A program made the position numbers and the translations under genes. A stretch of DNA of 64,000 bases, taken from the NCBI GenBank assembly GCA_000711775.1, contig ARYC01002461.1, positions 1 to 64,000 on the forward strand. Reading direction: 5' to 3'. Below, one piece after another: positions 34,297-45,894 of the stretch. The stretch is from Oxytricha trifallax. Taxonomy: Eukaryota > Ciliophora > Spirotrichea > Sporadotrichida > Oxytrichidae. Positions within the stretch are counted from its first letter, which is position 1. Every line of letters starts with the position of its first letter. The notes beneath the pieces are model-generated. The model made no database searches, was not told where the DNA came from, and worked only from the letters and a program-made list of their open reading frames with translations.

Positions 34297-34954
34297 TCAA
34301 TTCATTTTAGATTGTTTGACCCACACTATTGTTTTTCTACCCATCGATAGCCATGCTTTTTAAAAATGATAGCGCTGACTCTGGTTTAGAGTTGGCGACC
34401 CACATAAACAGAAAACCCTCCTCTTGAACTAGCTCAATAGGTATTTCTTTGATTTATTTATCTGCAAGTGTGTCGTACTTTAGAGGCAACCATGTCCTAT
34501 CCCATGGAGCGTCCATAATTACCACTCTAAAAAGAGCTATATCTTTAGCCAGCTATGTTCTATGAAGCTCCTCCCTTATCCTCCTAACTCTTACATCGCA
34601 CTAAACTATCATTAGATCGCTTATCAGATGTGTGGGTTTTAAATCATGATTCGCTAACTTTCTCAACTCTTTTTACAGTCTGTTTCTATGAATATCCTGG
34701 CATTTTTTCCTGTGAGCATGAGGGCTTTGACGGGTTCAGGATCGATAGTTGCACTCCTGACACTCAAATGCTTTGCTCATGTATTTTTTTATTTTTTCTT
34801 GGAGATGGTTTCTGTTGTAGGTAAATTGCATTCTTACTCCCCTAGTAATCACAGTTTTACACAGGGCAAAAGTGGAGTGGTTTTTATAGCTGTTCCATTT
34901 TTTATTTCTATTCTTATTTTTACAAATGACAATTAAGTCTTTAAATTTCATCAT
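34297..34954 (-). pseudogene. MT-A70 methyltransferase, zinc-finger and catalytic N-half
   Basis: Minus-strand frame from Met at 34954. The N-terminal part has cysteine/histidine finger-like spacing: CQECNYRS-x-TRQSPHAHRKKC (near 34725-34765), a C-x2-C-x12-H-x3-C pattern broken by an in-frame TGA. The catalytic block follows: VVIMDAPWD (near 34525), a variant of DPPW, then LPLKYDTLADKQIKEIPIEL and EEGFLFMWVANSKPESALSF (34370-34490). After this the family block ..YRWVEK-TIVWVKQSK can be traced only through two one-base shifts. It matches the C-half at 33891-34169 on the other strand. Zinc fingers on an MT-A70 protein suggest a DNA-targeting, possibly transposon-borne form. Confidence 0.75.
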
Positions 34955-35036
34955 GGGGTTGAATATTCAATTTATTGTAAGAATAATGACTGAATGTCAT
35001 AATGATGACACTAATTCACTCTAGAAAATATTTTGA

Positions 35037-35053
35037 GGGGGTTCTGGGGTTTT
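35037..35053 (+). repeat. Telomere-like G4T4-type patch
   Basis: GGGGGTTCTGGGGTTTT, close to two hypotrich telomere repeats with one change. It may be a worn end of a TBE-like element; I found no matching opposite end nearby. Confidence 0.35.
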
Positions 35054-35448
35054 ATTTTTCATTTCACTGAATCATTATAAGTATGCTTAATATTATAATT
35101 ATGAGTAATTATTATTTATATATTTATGTTTTCGACTGAAGTAATTAGCTTCATTATTACCTGTAGATTTTTTTTCTTAAAATAAAAAAAAAACTTACCT
35201 AAAACTCATGAGCTATAGCAAGTTTCAAAAGTATCCTATTTTCATGTAATGAGGATATGTGATGAGTATCTAAAGCTGATAATCTCATAAAATAATAGGG
35301 TTTTAGAAAGCGCGGCTATTTAATAAAACATAAATTGCATTTTAATGACTGAAAAATTGAGATGAAAGAGCTATGATGATGATTTTTAAAATTACGTAAC
35401 AAACTAAAATACTATAAAGAACTAAGCAGGACACACTTTAGCTGAAAG

Positions 35449-36264
35449 ATGCAAACTATTGCATCAAAAATTTCCTAACATTCGCTTGTCAAAATCTTCA
35501 CTTTGCAATTTTTACAGAAATCACAATACTAAAAGAAAATTTGTCAAGTCTATTAATTAACCTCCAATATAATAGAAAGCTAAAAGACAGGAAGTCTTGC
35601 ATGTACTATAAAAGGGATTAAAAATTTTCAAAATTAAGAGTACGCAATAGTTTTTATAGATGAAGTTATGTTCTCATACTAAACGATAAAGAGAAAAGAG
35701 TACTCAAACAAGAGTTAAAACATAAGTCACCCCATGAAGACAACGTACAATAAAACTATAGCAGTTATCGCTGCTATCTCTTGCACTTTTGGTTTACTTC
35801 ACTTTAAGTAATATGAGTCGTCTGTTAATTCTGAAATGTTTTTTGAATTTTATGGAGAACTGCTTGACCTTGCTGGAGATAGAAAGTTCGTTATAGTAAT
35901 GGACAACTTAAGAGTTCATCACAGCAAGTTAGTTCGAGTATTTAATTCATAGAATTAGATTCCAATATTATTCACTCCATCGTATTTTCCAGAGGCCATC
36001 AAAATAGAAGATTACTTCAGTGTTATTAAAAATAAGTTTAAACGTATAAAGCTGAACAAGACTGTCAATGAAGCAAAAATAGATTACACTGATATAATTA
36101 TGGAATGTTTTTATGAGAGTGATTAAAACACGATTAAATAAATTTGTATATTATTAACTAAGAAAGTTAATAGATAGGTAGTCCCAAATGAGTCGTAACC
36201 TAAAGAAAGGGTTCAAATAACTCACTCTAAAATATACTAAAGGGACAAACCAACTTCTTTTTGA
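35449..36264 (+). CDS. IS630/Tc1-type DDE transposase, not TBE
   Basis: 271 codons from ATG 35449 to TGA 36262-36264 with TAA/TAG as Gln and no internal TGA. DDE_3-type catalytic motifs are in order: VFIDEVMFS (first Asp, near 35670), KFVIVMDNLRVHH (second Asp, near 35905) and TPSYFPEAIKIEDYFSVIK (Glu, near 36010). A short HTH-like region precedes the catalytic core. The sequence is clearly different from the TBE transposase (ILFVDNLSVHK..NGIELYWG). In most relatives the last motif reads PE.NPIE; here it is PEAIKIE. The frame is intact, so this copy could be recent or selected. I saw no terminal repeats. Confidence 0.75.
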
Positions 36265-36417
36265 AGATAATGGGGCCGCTTAATAAAATAATAGATAGAT
36301 AAAAGTAAAAAGCATCTTTTAAATACAGAGCTCAGTTAAGAGTTCTCAATAGCCTTAACCCCCCATTAAAACATCAATTAACTTTGATAACATCCAGTTA
36401 CAAAGAAACAATATGAG

Positions 36418-37049
36418 ATGGACTTCACTTCCAGCAATCATGAAAGCCAAGACAGAAATATCTTAAACTTAAAAAAGGTAATTGACGAAGTCTCCATCAA
36501 AGAGACTAGCCTTTTTTCCTTAGTCCAAAAATGTAGGGACACCACAGATGTCATCTTAAATGAGTCGATACCTCTAAGTCAGGAAGAGCTACAAGGACAG
36601 TAAATCAAATGTCTTAATGCCTTCTAATCACACGTTAACTTACTATTTGTTATGATCCTCAAAATCCAGAAATACAACTAAACACAAGAACTAGGACACA
36701 TCCACGATATAGCAATAGCTACAAAAACAAGAACTTTGAATATCACTTCAGAGAAGAAAGATTCTAAGCCTTAATCCATTAATTTGCTTTTACTATTAAA
36801 TACCCCTAGGTAATACAGGAATCAACTTTCAAGGTAGCGAACTTAGCTATTAAATCTCTGGAAAACTTAGTCAACTAAGGAGGACTTAAACAACAAGTGC
36901 CTCAACCATAAATAAGACAACAATAACCAATAGTGGAATAGAGAGAAAAATCAGTGATTGAGGACATCGAGATGGAGGAAGACGCACCCATCTAAATTGA
37001 CACATCAATCAAACAGGGGAACAAACCTAAGACCAAATCTACTACCAGT
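36418..37049 (+). pseudogene. Retroelement-like ORF, 5' part (split by TBE C)
   Basis: ATG 36418 (DFTSSNHESQDRNILNLKKV), open with TAA/TAG as Gln; one frameshift in an A-run near 36720, after which the real frame reads NFEYHFREERFQALIHQFAF, then a Gln-rich stretch and an acidic IEDIEMEEDAPIQ to the AGT at 37047-37049. TBE C follows. The frame resumes exactly at 41192. Together they encode about 460 residues with no recognised catalytic domain. Confidence 0.6.
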
Positions 37050-37187
37050 CAAAACCCCAAAACCCCTGAAGTTGTTTGATTGAGTTTTTGATTGATGAAA
37101 GTAGACTATTAACGCATGCTTTATTAGGGTTTTAATAGGGTTTATATAGAGGTTAATGGTTTAAATATCAGTAATTTAAGTGAGAAT

Positions 37188-38233
37188 ATGCGAGGTTTGG
37201 GATCAGTTTATGACAGTGAATATATAGATTAATTGTTTAAGTTGCGTTATGGATGTAATGATTATAGTGATCAACTCAGCCTATTCTAAATTACACATCT
37301 ATTGCAAGAATGCTCCATAAATCTCCTGATACTGTTAGGTCACACTGTCTATTAGCATTGAATTTAAAGAGATAGCATCTTAATTCTAAGCCTAAAAGAC
37401 CTTAAAATTCTAGTAGCATCATATCAATCATCTTATTAATGATAAGACTCTAAAATACTGGGCTCATTTCTCTCTGGCCTAGAGGGCTGTGATGTTTAAT
37501 CGCCAATTTCCTGAGCTACACATCTCTGCATAATCCATAGCTAATATCTATAAAAAGAAAGGTATATCTTACAAGACAGTCAATCGCATTAAGAGAGTGA
37601 TCGACTTTAATGTTCCATTTTATAAGGATAATTTAAATTATATATTCGATTAAATGCAGAGGGCTTAAGAGCATAATATAAAGTTCATACATGCTGATGA
37701 GGCAGTATTCACGTTTAATACCTTCATATCGAGGTCTTGGTATATGAGGTACAGCAACATAGAAGTTTATGATCAAAAGGTTAAGGTATAAACTCATGCA
37801 ATCCTTGGTGGAATCAGTGAAGATAGTGGGCTTGGGACTTATGTTATCCACCCTCGCTCTATTAAGACTGAATAATATATTAAATTTTTGCAATAGCTAA
37901 GAGATAAGTATGCTGAATAAGAAATTATCCTGTTGTTGATAACTTATCAGTTCATAAAACTAAAGACTCAAGGAGAGAATATGAAAGGCTAAACATAACA
38001 CCTGTATTTAATGTTCCTTATAGCCCCCAATTCAATGGAATTGAACTATATTGGGGCTATTAAAACGCCACTACAAGAAACTTCTGCTCTATCATTTGAT
38101 GCACGATCTGAAGATAGATACAGTAGATATTATTAAGAGTGCTGCTAAAAGACTCAGCGATGATAAAGCAAAAGTATGCGCAAGAGAAGGGAGATTTTGT
38201 GTTTATAAATAAGATTTAGATTTAAACGAATGA
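37188..38233 (+). pseudogene. TBE DDE transposase, copy C
   Basis: Starts MRGLGSVYDSEYIDQLFKLR at 37188, stop TGA 38231-38233. Catalytic stretches are recognisable (HADEAVFTFN near 37688; ..NLSVHK near 37945; IELYWG near 38040). At least three one-base losses (near 37268, 37933 and 38055) break the frame, so no full product is possible. Confidence 0.88.
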
Positions 38234-38239
38234 ATAAGT

Positions 38240-39012
38240 TCACATATTAAATTTGCCCGTAAAGGGATTTGGCTTCTCTTTCTTTTCTTCTTAAGGCTTA
38301 CTTGGGCCCATGTTTCTTCTCTTAGTGCCAGCCCCTGCATCTAAGTTCATCTCGTCTGGCTTTTAGAAATCTTTGAAGAGTCTCTTACTCAATTCATGCT
38401 TTACTGAGACTTTCTCCTCTGTTTAATTTGCTGCGCTCTTTCATCAAATATATAGCAGTACCAGGTTTTTCTATAAAGTTAGAAGTCTATGCTTACTTAA
38501 GATGAATGGATGCTTCTAAAGTTCCTACAGCCATGAGTCACCGATTTTGATTCCCTGCTTCTCTTTCTCTTCAGGAGAGATGCTGTAGCGTTTCTTATGA
38601 GCTTCTTAAATTACTTCACTTAAGTACTCTGGTTTAAGAGTTCCAAGAACTCCAAAGAAGAAGTTTCTCTCTGGTAACTTATTTGAGAGTTGTAACTTAT
38701 GGTAGGTACAGAGCAACATCTAGATCACTCATAGCATCATCATAGAGATTTGTCACTGAGATTTCAGGGTAGTTAGGTATCTCAATCATCTTTATTTCAT
38801 TGGTCTTAAAAGCTTATTTCTCTTCACTTAGTAAGGCTTTTAAGAATGATATTTTTGTTCCTTCCTGAGGTGGCAAGAACAATCCAACTATGGTAAATAT
38901 TAGTATTTGATAAAAGCTTACCTTGCTATACCAAATATCTATAGAGGTCCTCCTTACTTCGAAATTTTCCTATCAATTCTTGAGATTTTATTCTCTTCAT
39001 TGCATCATTCAT
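38240..39012 (-). pseudogene. TBE 22-kDa protein gene, copy C
   Basis: Recognisable from MNDAMKRIKSQELIGKFR at 39012; the usual MES start is lost (ATGGAG to ATTGAG). Contains the 26-nt intron at 38471-38496 with two substitutions relative to other copies. Frame lesions lie around 38690-38900. Stop region TGA 38240-38242 overlaps the 3' end of the transposase gene on the other strand, as in other copies. Confidence 0.8.
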
Positions 39013-39584
39013 AGACTCAATCTTGCTTCCACTTTCTATAAATGTTTATGAAATTTAAAATTATGGATATCCATTCTAAACTTACTAAAATATTACTACT
39101 AAATAGAGAGATCAACTGGAGGTCAACCTGAATAAGATAGTAAGAGAAAGATGGAAGAACTGTCTCCAAGTTTCAAAGTTTGACTTCCATTTTTATCAAA
39201 CTTTCTCCATTAAATTGCTCCTAATAATAATTAATTTAATTAGGTGGTGGCTCCTAATTTATTTAAAACTTAATTAGGTGGTTATATTAAAGTTCAAAAC
39301 CGTATTATGAGGTACATTAAAAAAATTAAATTTCAAAATCTCCACTCCTAAATTTACAAGAACAGCTTTAGGAGCACCACCTAACTTCACAAAACACATT
39401 TAGGTGCATTTTAATGAATAAAATGGGGAATAGTATATAAATTATCTCTAATGTTAAAAAATATAAAACTAATGTCTCGTACTCTGCTCTCATTAAACCT
39501 CTCTAAACCTTTGAGAATATGCTCTTACTCTTGTATAAATGTAGAATTTAAATAGTTTGTATAATTATTAATAGTATTTATAAA

Positions 39585-41028
39585 ATGAGCGGTAACTTAC
39601 TTAGAAAAGCGGCATTGCTTGGCATTAGCCAGCAAAAACTTCTTTCATTAATCAAAAGAAAATTGAGACTTGCGATGTCTCTACCTAGTACAAACCTGAA
39701 ATTTTTTAACTTTAGGTATCAGACTTTGAATAGCAATTCAGTTGTTAAATAGAAATGCAGAGCTAAGAAATTTAATGCGAAGTTCCAATGAAAATGGTTG
39801 AAGAGGAAGAAGAGAAAAAAGAAATAAAAGCATTACATTTATGTGAGGAGTGTGAGATGAACTTCACTTATAAATCTGCTCTTAAGCGTCATATCTTAGA
39901 GCAGCATTCTAACAAGCCCAAGCTCTATCTTAAGCATGATAAATAGATGGAAAATATTTCTGCCCTTACTGCAATAAGTAATACAATCATTCAAGGGATC
40001 TAAAAGTTCATCTATAAAACCATCATGGCAAGAAGTTTGAAGTAATAGATCCAGAGACTGGTGAGTCTTCCTTTAAAAAAGAAAGCCAAGAGACCCTTTA
40101 GAAACTTTGGAACAAAGAGTAAGAAAGAAAATAAACTTATTAAAGCAGTCAGAAACTTCCCAGCCTCAGAGATAGTAAAAATCACTCTTAAGATGCATGC
40201 ACTTAAACTTCCAATATTGAATATAATTGACCTTAAAGAGAGTAAAGAAAGTTATCTTATCCTTGAGGATAAATTTGAGAAGAAAGTCATAACAGATAAG
40301 TAGTTCGCATACAAGATATTTCCGTTCAATTACTTCAAATGCGATGACAAGTATCAAATGGAATTCGTAAATGAATACCAAGCACTACGAAGTCAAGAGA
40401 TAGATAGTGCAGATTTATAATAAAGCTCGATGCTATTCTGCTTGCTCAAGATCATGTAGCTTTTCGTCTTCCTCTATATTAAATGACATTAAGAGACTAC
40501 ATTTAAGATTAAAGGACAGCAAAGTAGTTACCTCTTATTCTTACAAATGTTTGCAAAGGCATTGAGGAGCTGCACACTCTTGGATATGTTCATAGAGATT
40601 TGAAGCCTGAGAATATAATGCTTGACTTTTAACCTCTCAGAGTAGTAATAATAGATTTCAATAGATCATAGAGAGTTGAAGCTTCAGGACTTGGCAACGT
40701 GTATGGTACTCCTGGATACTTTCCGGAAAGAGAGGACTGGAGAGATGGTGATATTAAGTGGGATATATGGGCTCTAGCAGCAATTATTTGTGAATGCTAT
40801 ATGGCAAGAAATGATTACTATAGCTGGAAAAGAGAGAAAGATTCAAAACAGAGAATACAGCAATATCTAGACTAGAATAAGATAAAAGGTAGAATGAAAG
40901 ACATGGCTGAGTAGATAATTATTAAGCCTAATCACAGAGCTGACCATACAATAGACTAAATTGTAAGTTGGATAGGAGAGATAAAGTTTAGAAAGCTGCC
41001 TCATGATGCTAAAGTACTGTTTGAATGA
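39585..41028 (+). pseudogene. TBE zinc-finger/kinase gene, copy C
   Basis: ATG 39585 (MSGNLLRKAALLGISQ). Finger-like blocks near 39845-39990 (LCEECEMNFTYKSALKRH and FCPYCN..), then ..VRNFPASEIVKITLKMHALK and the kinase domain: VHRDLKPENIML (near 40590), VIIDFNRSQR (near 40645), GTPGYFPEREDWRDGD (near 40705), C-terminus to TGA 41026-41028. Several one-base shifts (near 39830, 39960, 40060, 40415) make it a relic, but the kinase core from 40560 to the stop is open. The DFG position reads DFN, so normal metal binding is uncertain. Confidence 0.85.
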
Positions 41029-41191
41029 ATAATAAAAATAAAAGACTTGCATTACACACTAATTTATATTACATTATAACCCTAAACCCTACATAAACCC
41101 TATTAAAACCCTAATAAAGCATGCGTTAATAGTCTACTTTCATCAATCAAAAACTCAATCAAACAACTTCAGGGGTTTTGGGGTTTTGAGT

Positions 41192-41920
41192 GACGTAACA
41201 CATCAGAAAAGCCTGACCAGTATAATTTCATCTGATCAGATCAGCACAGAAATTAAAACAAACTTAGGAAAAGTTCACACTATACATGAAGTCAATCATA
41301 GACTCCAAAAGCAATTTCAGTTCAGAGTACTAGGCAACATCAACTACCAAATGGATGATTTTATTATTAAAAATTTATCTTTCCAATCAAACCAATAGGT
41401 TAAATGGTACTTCGCCAAACTAAAAAAAAAATTCTGGCATGAACTAGATACAGAAGAGAAAAATGAATTCAAACTTTTCATAACACCAGACTTCACAAAA
41501 ATTAATCTCAACATTTAAAAATCGACATCAGAAAACACCATGATTGTTCTCTATGTAGATGCAAAAAGATATGGCATCGATTAACTCAAAAACTAAATAT
41601 TCCCACACCTTTAACAAATTTCAATGTTCAAAACCAAACCAAGAAGCGTCCAGATGGGCGGTACACACAAAATTGAACTAAAATTCAAGAGAGGAGAGGA
41701 AATGAACATCTTTTTATATAATTGGCATAGAGAAAAATTAACCAACAGTAAATTCTGGAAAGGAGTTACAAGATGGAAGAGAAAGAAGATACTGGACATC
41801 CACATAAAGACAAAGAAAGTCTACGGAAGACCAGATTACTTAAAATTAAAAGGGCTAGACCCTTATATATATATATTAAGCATATTTACGATCGGGGGTC
41901 CCCAGAGACCTGAATGTGAT

Positions 41921-41951
<31 letters not shown>

Positions 41952-41952
41952 A
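41192..41952 (+). mobile_element. Retroelement-like ORF 3' part and conserved 3' end, copy 2
   Basis: Continues the frame from 37049 (DVTHQKSLTSIISSDQISTE), a Lys-rich protein with ..FYGRPDY-like basic C-terminus, followed by the shared 3' segment from 41847: AAAGGGCTAGACCCTT hairpin, GATCGGGGGTCCCCAGAGAC, GTGATC and (ATT)n to about 41952. Here no TGA precedes the 3' segment. See 30790-32383 and 50219-51034 for the other copies. Confidence 0.65.
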
Positions 41953-42097
41953 ATAAATTTGTGTTAAGGGCATTAATAGAGTGAATAATTTTAGCATTTG
42001 ATTTTAAAATTAATTAATATTCATTAAGTCCTTCTTTATGTGACCATCATACTTGCCTGATTCGATGAGGCACCCTCTGAAAATTTGTTTGCATTTT

Positions 42098-42665
42098 TCA
42101 TTTTACTGTCTCCCATTGTCTAATTTATTGCTGATTACCCACCATCCTTAAACCTTTTTAGACTTGTCGCGATGAGTTGCTGCTCCTTTGCTTTTCTTGG
42201 TCCAACCACTTTGCTGCTCTCTTTTAATAAATGGATAGTCTTACTGGAGATTCTATACTTTATTTAATCACCTTGTAAATAATTACAAGAAACAAAAGGA
42301 TGTTGCAAAAGCTTCTTGTGCCACTAATCTGAGATTAGAATATATTCTTTTTTTCTTCGTTTTTAGCTTAATCGAACCTTAGGTCTAAGGCGTGCTTGAC
42401 CTCAGGTTCAACTGTTTTGAGCAAATTGAAAAAGTGTTGTCTATCGATAGTCTTCTTTTTGCTAAGGTAATCGGGGAGGTAAAGATGTACCTCAGATTCA
42501 CCTTTGATTTTTTTTAGGAAATTTCTAACTGCTAGTTCTCCGAACTTGGGAACTTTGATAATCTTCACTTGATCATTTGTCAAAACTTTCTTCTCATCCT
42601 TCAGAATTTATCTTAGGTAGTCTTTGTTGATGCACTTAATAGGTGGAAGGTACAGGTTCACTTCA
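42098..42665 (-). pseudogene. Homologue of the TBE 22-kDa protein
   Basis: Minus-strand frame open to TGA 42098-42100. Two linked blocks align to the TBE 22-kDa protein in the same order: VNLYLPPIKCINKDYLRQIL + DEKKVLTNDQVKIIKVPKF (TBE: VGLFLPTQEG..FLKALLSEEKKAFKSNEIRMIEIPNY) and EVHLYLPDYLSKKK..RQHF + FNLLKTVEPEVKHALD (TBE: DVALYLPSKLQ..RNFFLGVLATLKPEYLNEV). Identity is low but the pattern is continuous over about 100 residues. No TBE ends flank it, so it belongs to another, related element. Start not determined; the C-terminal part (after about 42330) may contain an intron. Confidence 0.65.
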
Positions 42666-43249
42666 AAAATAAATTTTAAAACAATAAATATTACATATTT
42701 CAGCAAAATATTTGAAGAGATCTCTTTTAAATCTGAATTTAACCGATTATTCACTCTATGTGATTTTCAGGTGTCCTTGACTTACAACTTCACTTGACTG
42801 TGACATTTAATTGAAAGTTCTTTTTATAGCTGTTTCCATAGACTCTGATTTCTTAATTAAAATTTTAATTATTTAATATTAAATTAAGGTTTTATAGGAA
42901 AAAAGAGTGCCTGAGCACTTTGTACAAATTGTGATTATTGATTTTTTAACATGTTATTATGAAGTTTTTGTGTGATTTTCTGTAATTAATCACAAAAAAT
43001 CACAGAAATTTGATGAATTATATTAAAAAGAAATTTTCTTAACCCTATACAATAAACGTTGAAGGGATAAACTATTTGAGATAATGAAACAATTTTATAA
43101 TTTTGCTGACAGGATGGAGAAGTCACAAAAAATATTTTTTCTATAAGAAACTATGATTCATCATATTTTAACTTGATTAATGATAGTGAAGCAAACTATT
43201 AATTAATTATAAATTTAAATTTTAAAAGAAAAGAACACTTTTACTTACA

Positions 43250-45894
43250 ATGGAAAGCTCAGGTAGGACTTTAAACTAAAAATAATTTAGAGAATTAATC
43301 AATATATAATAGTTAAAGTGAGTCTTCAAAAGGAGAAGGCGAATCCTCATAAGAAGAGATGCGTGAAGATAATGGCTCATGGGTAGAGGAAAGCAGTAAC
43401 GAAATACCTAAAAAATGAGTTTAAAAAATGAAGCAAAACTAAATCTCATAACACCAATCTCTCTCAATCGAGTAGGTGCAGTTGCTTCAACAACTAACTC
43501 ATAATTTCACAATACCCTATTCACAGGTCAAAGACTCCATAGATAGACAGGGAGGCAGTTCTTTTTCACAAGCGTCAAAAGAATTAATTAAAAACACAAT
43601 ACGAACTCAGCGTCAAAAGCTTAAAAGATCCCTGAAATTTAAAAATAAAAATGATAATATTAATATTCTCTCAAAAAATATTTTGAAAAAAAGATCAAAA
43701 TTCAGCCCAATTAATTTTCTCCAGAATGTTGACTCAAGTAAGGTTTCTATGTAGAAAACAACCCCTAATCCGAGATGCAATTGAGGCAATCAAAGGCTCG
43801 CAGCCGGGTTGATAAACAGAATTTAATTGCTTACTCCTGAACTCCAAACATTTATAGTTTAGAGTGTCTCATACTCACTTTAATGTAGTAGCTAAGAATT
43901 CGATAAAGCTGTAAGCATTGAAGCTAGCAATTAAATTTGCGAAATCAATAAACTTCTTGAAAAGCGTCATCATTCTGACATTCTGTCATCATTCTGTCAA
44001 ATGCAGCCAGAAGTCGTGATAAAGTTGAATATCATTCTAGCCAATAAGGACACAACCTATAAGTTTGAAGGAGGACTGTTAATCAAAACATTTCTTCCTT
44101 TCTTTGAGGTGACTAATTTCAAAACTTTCAACACATCAACTGCTAATAATGTTTTGACAACAATGCTGGACTCGATGGTGCTTTAGTTTCGAGATTTGAA
44201 AATAGAACTACCAAAATCACTGGTTTAGCTTGCTCTTCTTCTCAAGCCTAACTCACTTAGTGATTTGATGGATACAGAATTCAACAAAAAAATCCTTACT
44301 TGTGGCATAATAAGCGTAAATTATAACATAACACCCAGAGACTTTTCTATGGAAGGAGTTATTGCAAAAATTATAAAACTATGAAGAGGATGATTAAGTC
44401 ATGATCTGCATAGTTTTAACTAAAGTAAAGGTGTTAAAAGATGAGGGAGTTTAGCTAGGCAAGCTACTATCACTTTGCCATTAAAGAAAATTACTCCTAG
44501 AATTCATAATTAGCACAGACTTGTAGCATTATGATATTTCTAAACTAATATAAATTTGTGACAATCTAAAGACAAAGCCTTCTGCTACAATTCTGAGTTA
44601 CATATAAAATTAAGATAAGAAAGTCATCGGAACTATCTAAAAGTCGATTGTAAACGGAGAGTATAGATAATAGCACATGAGAACAGAATGTTAACAAAAA
44701 TTTATAAATCATGTTGAGAAATTATAAATTAAAAATCCTCAAAAATTAGAAAACTTCAACAAAAGTTCTCAAAAGCTCTCTGAAGATTCTGAATGCTATA
44801 TAAACAGCTATTAATAGGCGATGGTTGCTGCTGTGATTGCAAGCAGTGATGAGAGGATTACAGTTATTGAAATGCCGACTGGCTCAGGGAAAAACTGGGT
44901 CTAATCCTTACTCGCTATGCACTATCAAGACTCTGGCCAAAATATCAAAATAATGGAACCTAACACAGTGCTTGATAAGCAGATTGATTAAAAAATAGGA
45001 TAACTGTTTGATAAACTTCGAGTTATTGACATAGATGCATATTATAAGTATTAAATTAGAGATGAAGTAATTATAATAGATGATATGACACGATAATTGA
45101 AAGCAGATCTTTTTATTCCTTGGGGAAAGTTAATTACAGGTTTATGGAGCTTTGTGAATAAAAAGATTTGCTTGTTCTCCACTTCAAAGTCTAAGTTCTA
45201 TCGACAGATTCTACTTGAAGTTTTATTTCTCGAATTACCTATCAATTGATTTTCTATCAGAAAGAGAAGCTTCAAATTCTCATTCTGACTAAGAAAGTAT
45301 TGAAATTATTTGCCTTTCAAGAACTAAATTACTTCAAGACGAGCTGAAAAAAATTGTTGATCGACATAAATTTGATTCACCGCTAGTTATAGTATACGAC
45401 AAGGAAGCAAGCTATAGACTAACTTTCCTCAATCAATCAAGAAGTTCTAATATATAGCAATATTGATTATGAAAACCTCTATCTTATCAAGGATAAAGAC
45501 AGAGGCATTTTGTGTCTTGTTGTTGAGCAAAGCGTCAAAGTTTTTAGTAGACGCAATTGTGATTGTAATAGCTGAAATAAAATCAGAAGCTTAATTGACT
45601 TAAATGCTCGGGAGAGGAAATAGAAGCTTTGGGGTTTCCATAGGAATTGTAATCGGCACGATCTCAGAAGGTTAAGCAGACTTTTGAGCAAGATTATGAA
45701 GCATGTAACGTTCAATGCTCAAAGAGATACTTATGGTAATTAAGTTAGTTTGGAGAAGAAGGAATAATAGCAGACTCAGTGAATTCATAGAAGATGCTTA
45801 GCAATCAAATGACAAAATCTTGAGCCTTAGAGACTTAGAAACAATAGTAGGTTCAAAGTTCTACCAGACATTGGTTCAAGGTGTAGAGCTTTGA
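43250..45894 (+). pseudogene. Large SF2-helicase-like gene, decayed
   Basis: Adjoining frames give about 850 residues. Ser/Glu-rich start (43250-43420), a basic Gln-rich part (43427-43787), a long helical middle (..MQPEVVIKLNIILANKD.. near 44001, open to TGA 44392-44394), and, one base shifted, an ATPase core open to TGA 45247-45249: IEMPTGSGKNW (Walker A, 44868-44900), IMEPNTVLDKQI (motif Ia), EVIIIDDMTR (Walker B, near 45070) and CLFSTSKSKFYRQ (SAT-like motif III). The second RecA-like half is traceable to about 45894 with further frameshifts. GSGKN instead of GSGKT and IDDM instead of DEAD/H are unusual. Function unknown; such helicases occur in viruses and in large DNA transposons. Confidence 0.65.

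Larger units (their letters stand above)
37050..41188. mobile_element. TBE transposon, copy C
   Basis: 4,139 bp, inverted relative to the other copies (transposase at the left). Ends CAAAACCCCAAAACCCCTGA on both sides; inverted repeats are near identical for over 90 bp. Flanked by AGT on both sides (37047-37049, 41189-41191). It sits in the coding frame of a retroelement-like ORF. Its genes are the most diverged of the copies here. Confidence 0.95.

Noticed and set aside
34630..34936. Two overlapping plus-strand ORFs
   Set aside because: Antisense to the finger/MT-A70 N-half on the minus strand, which has recognisable motifs.
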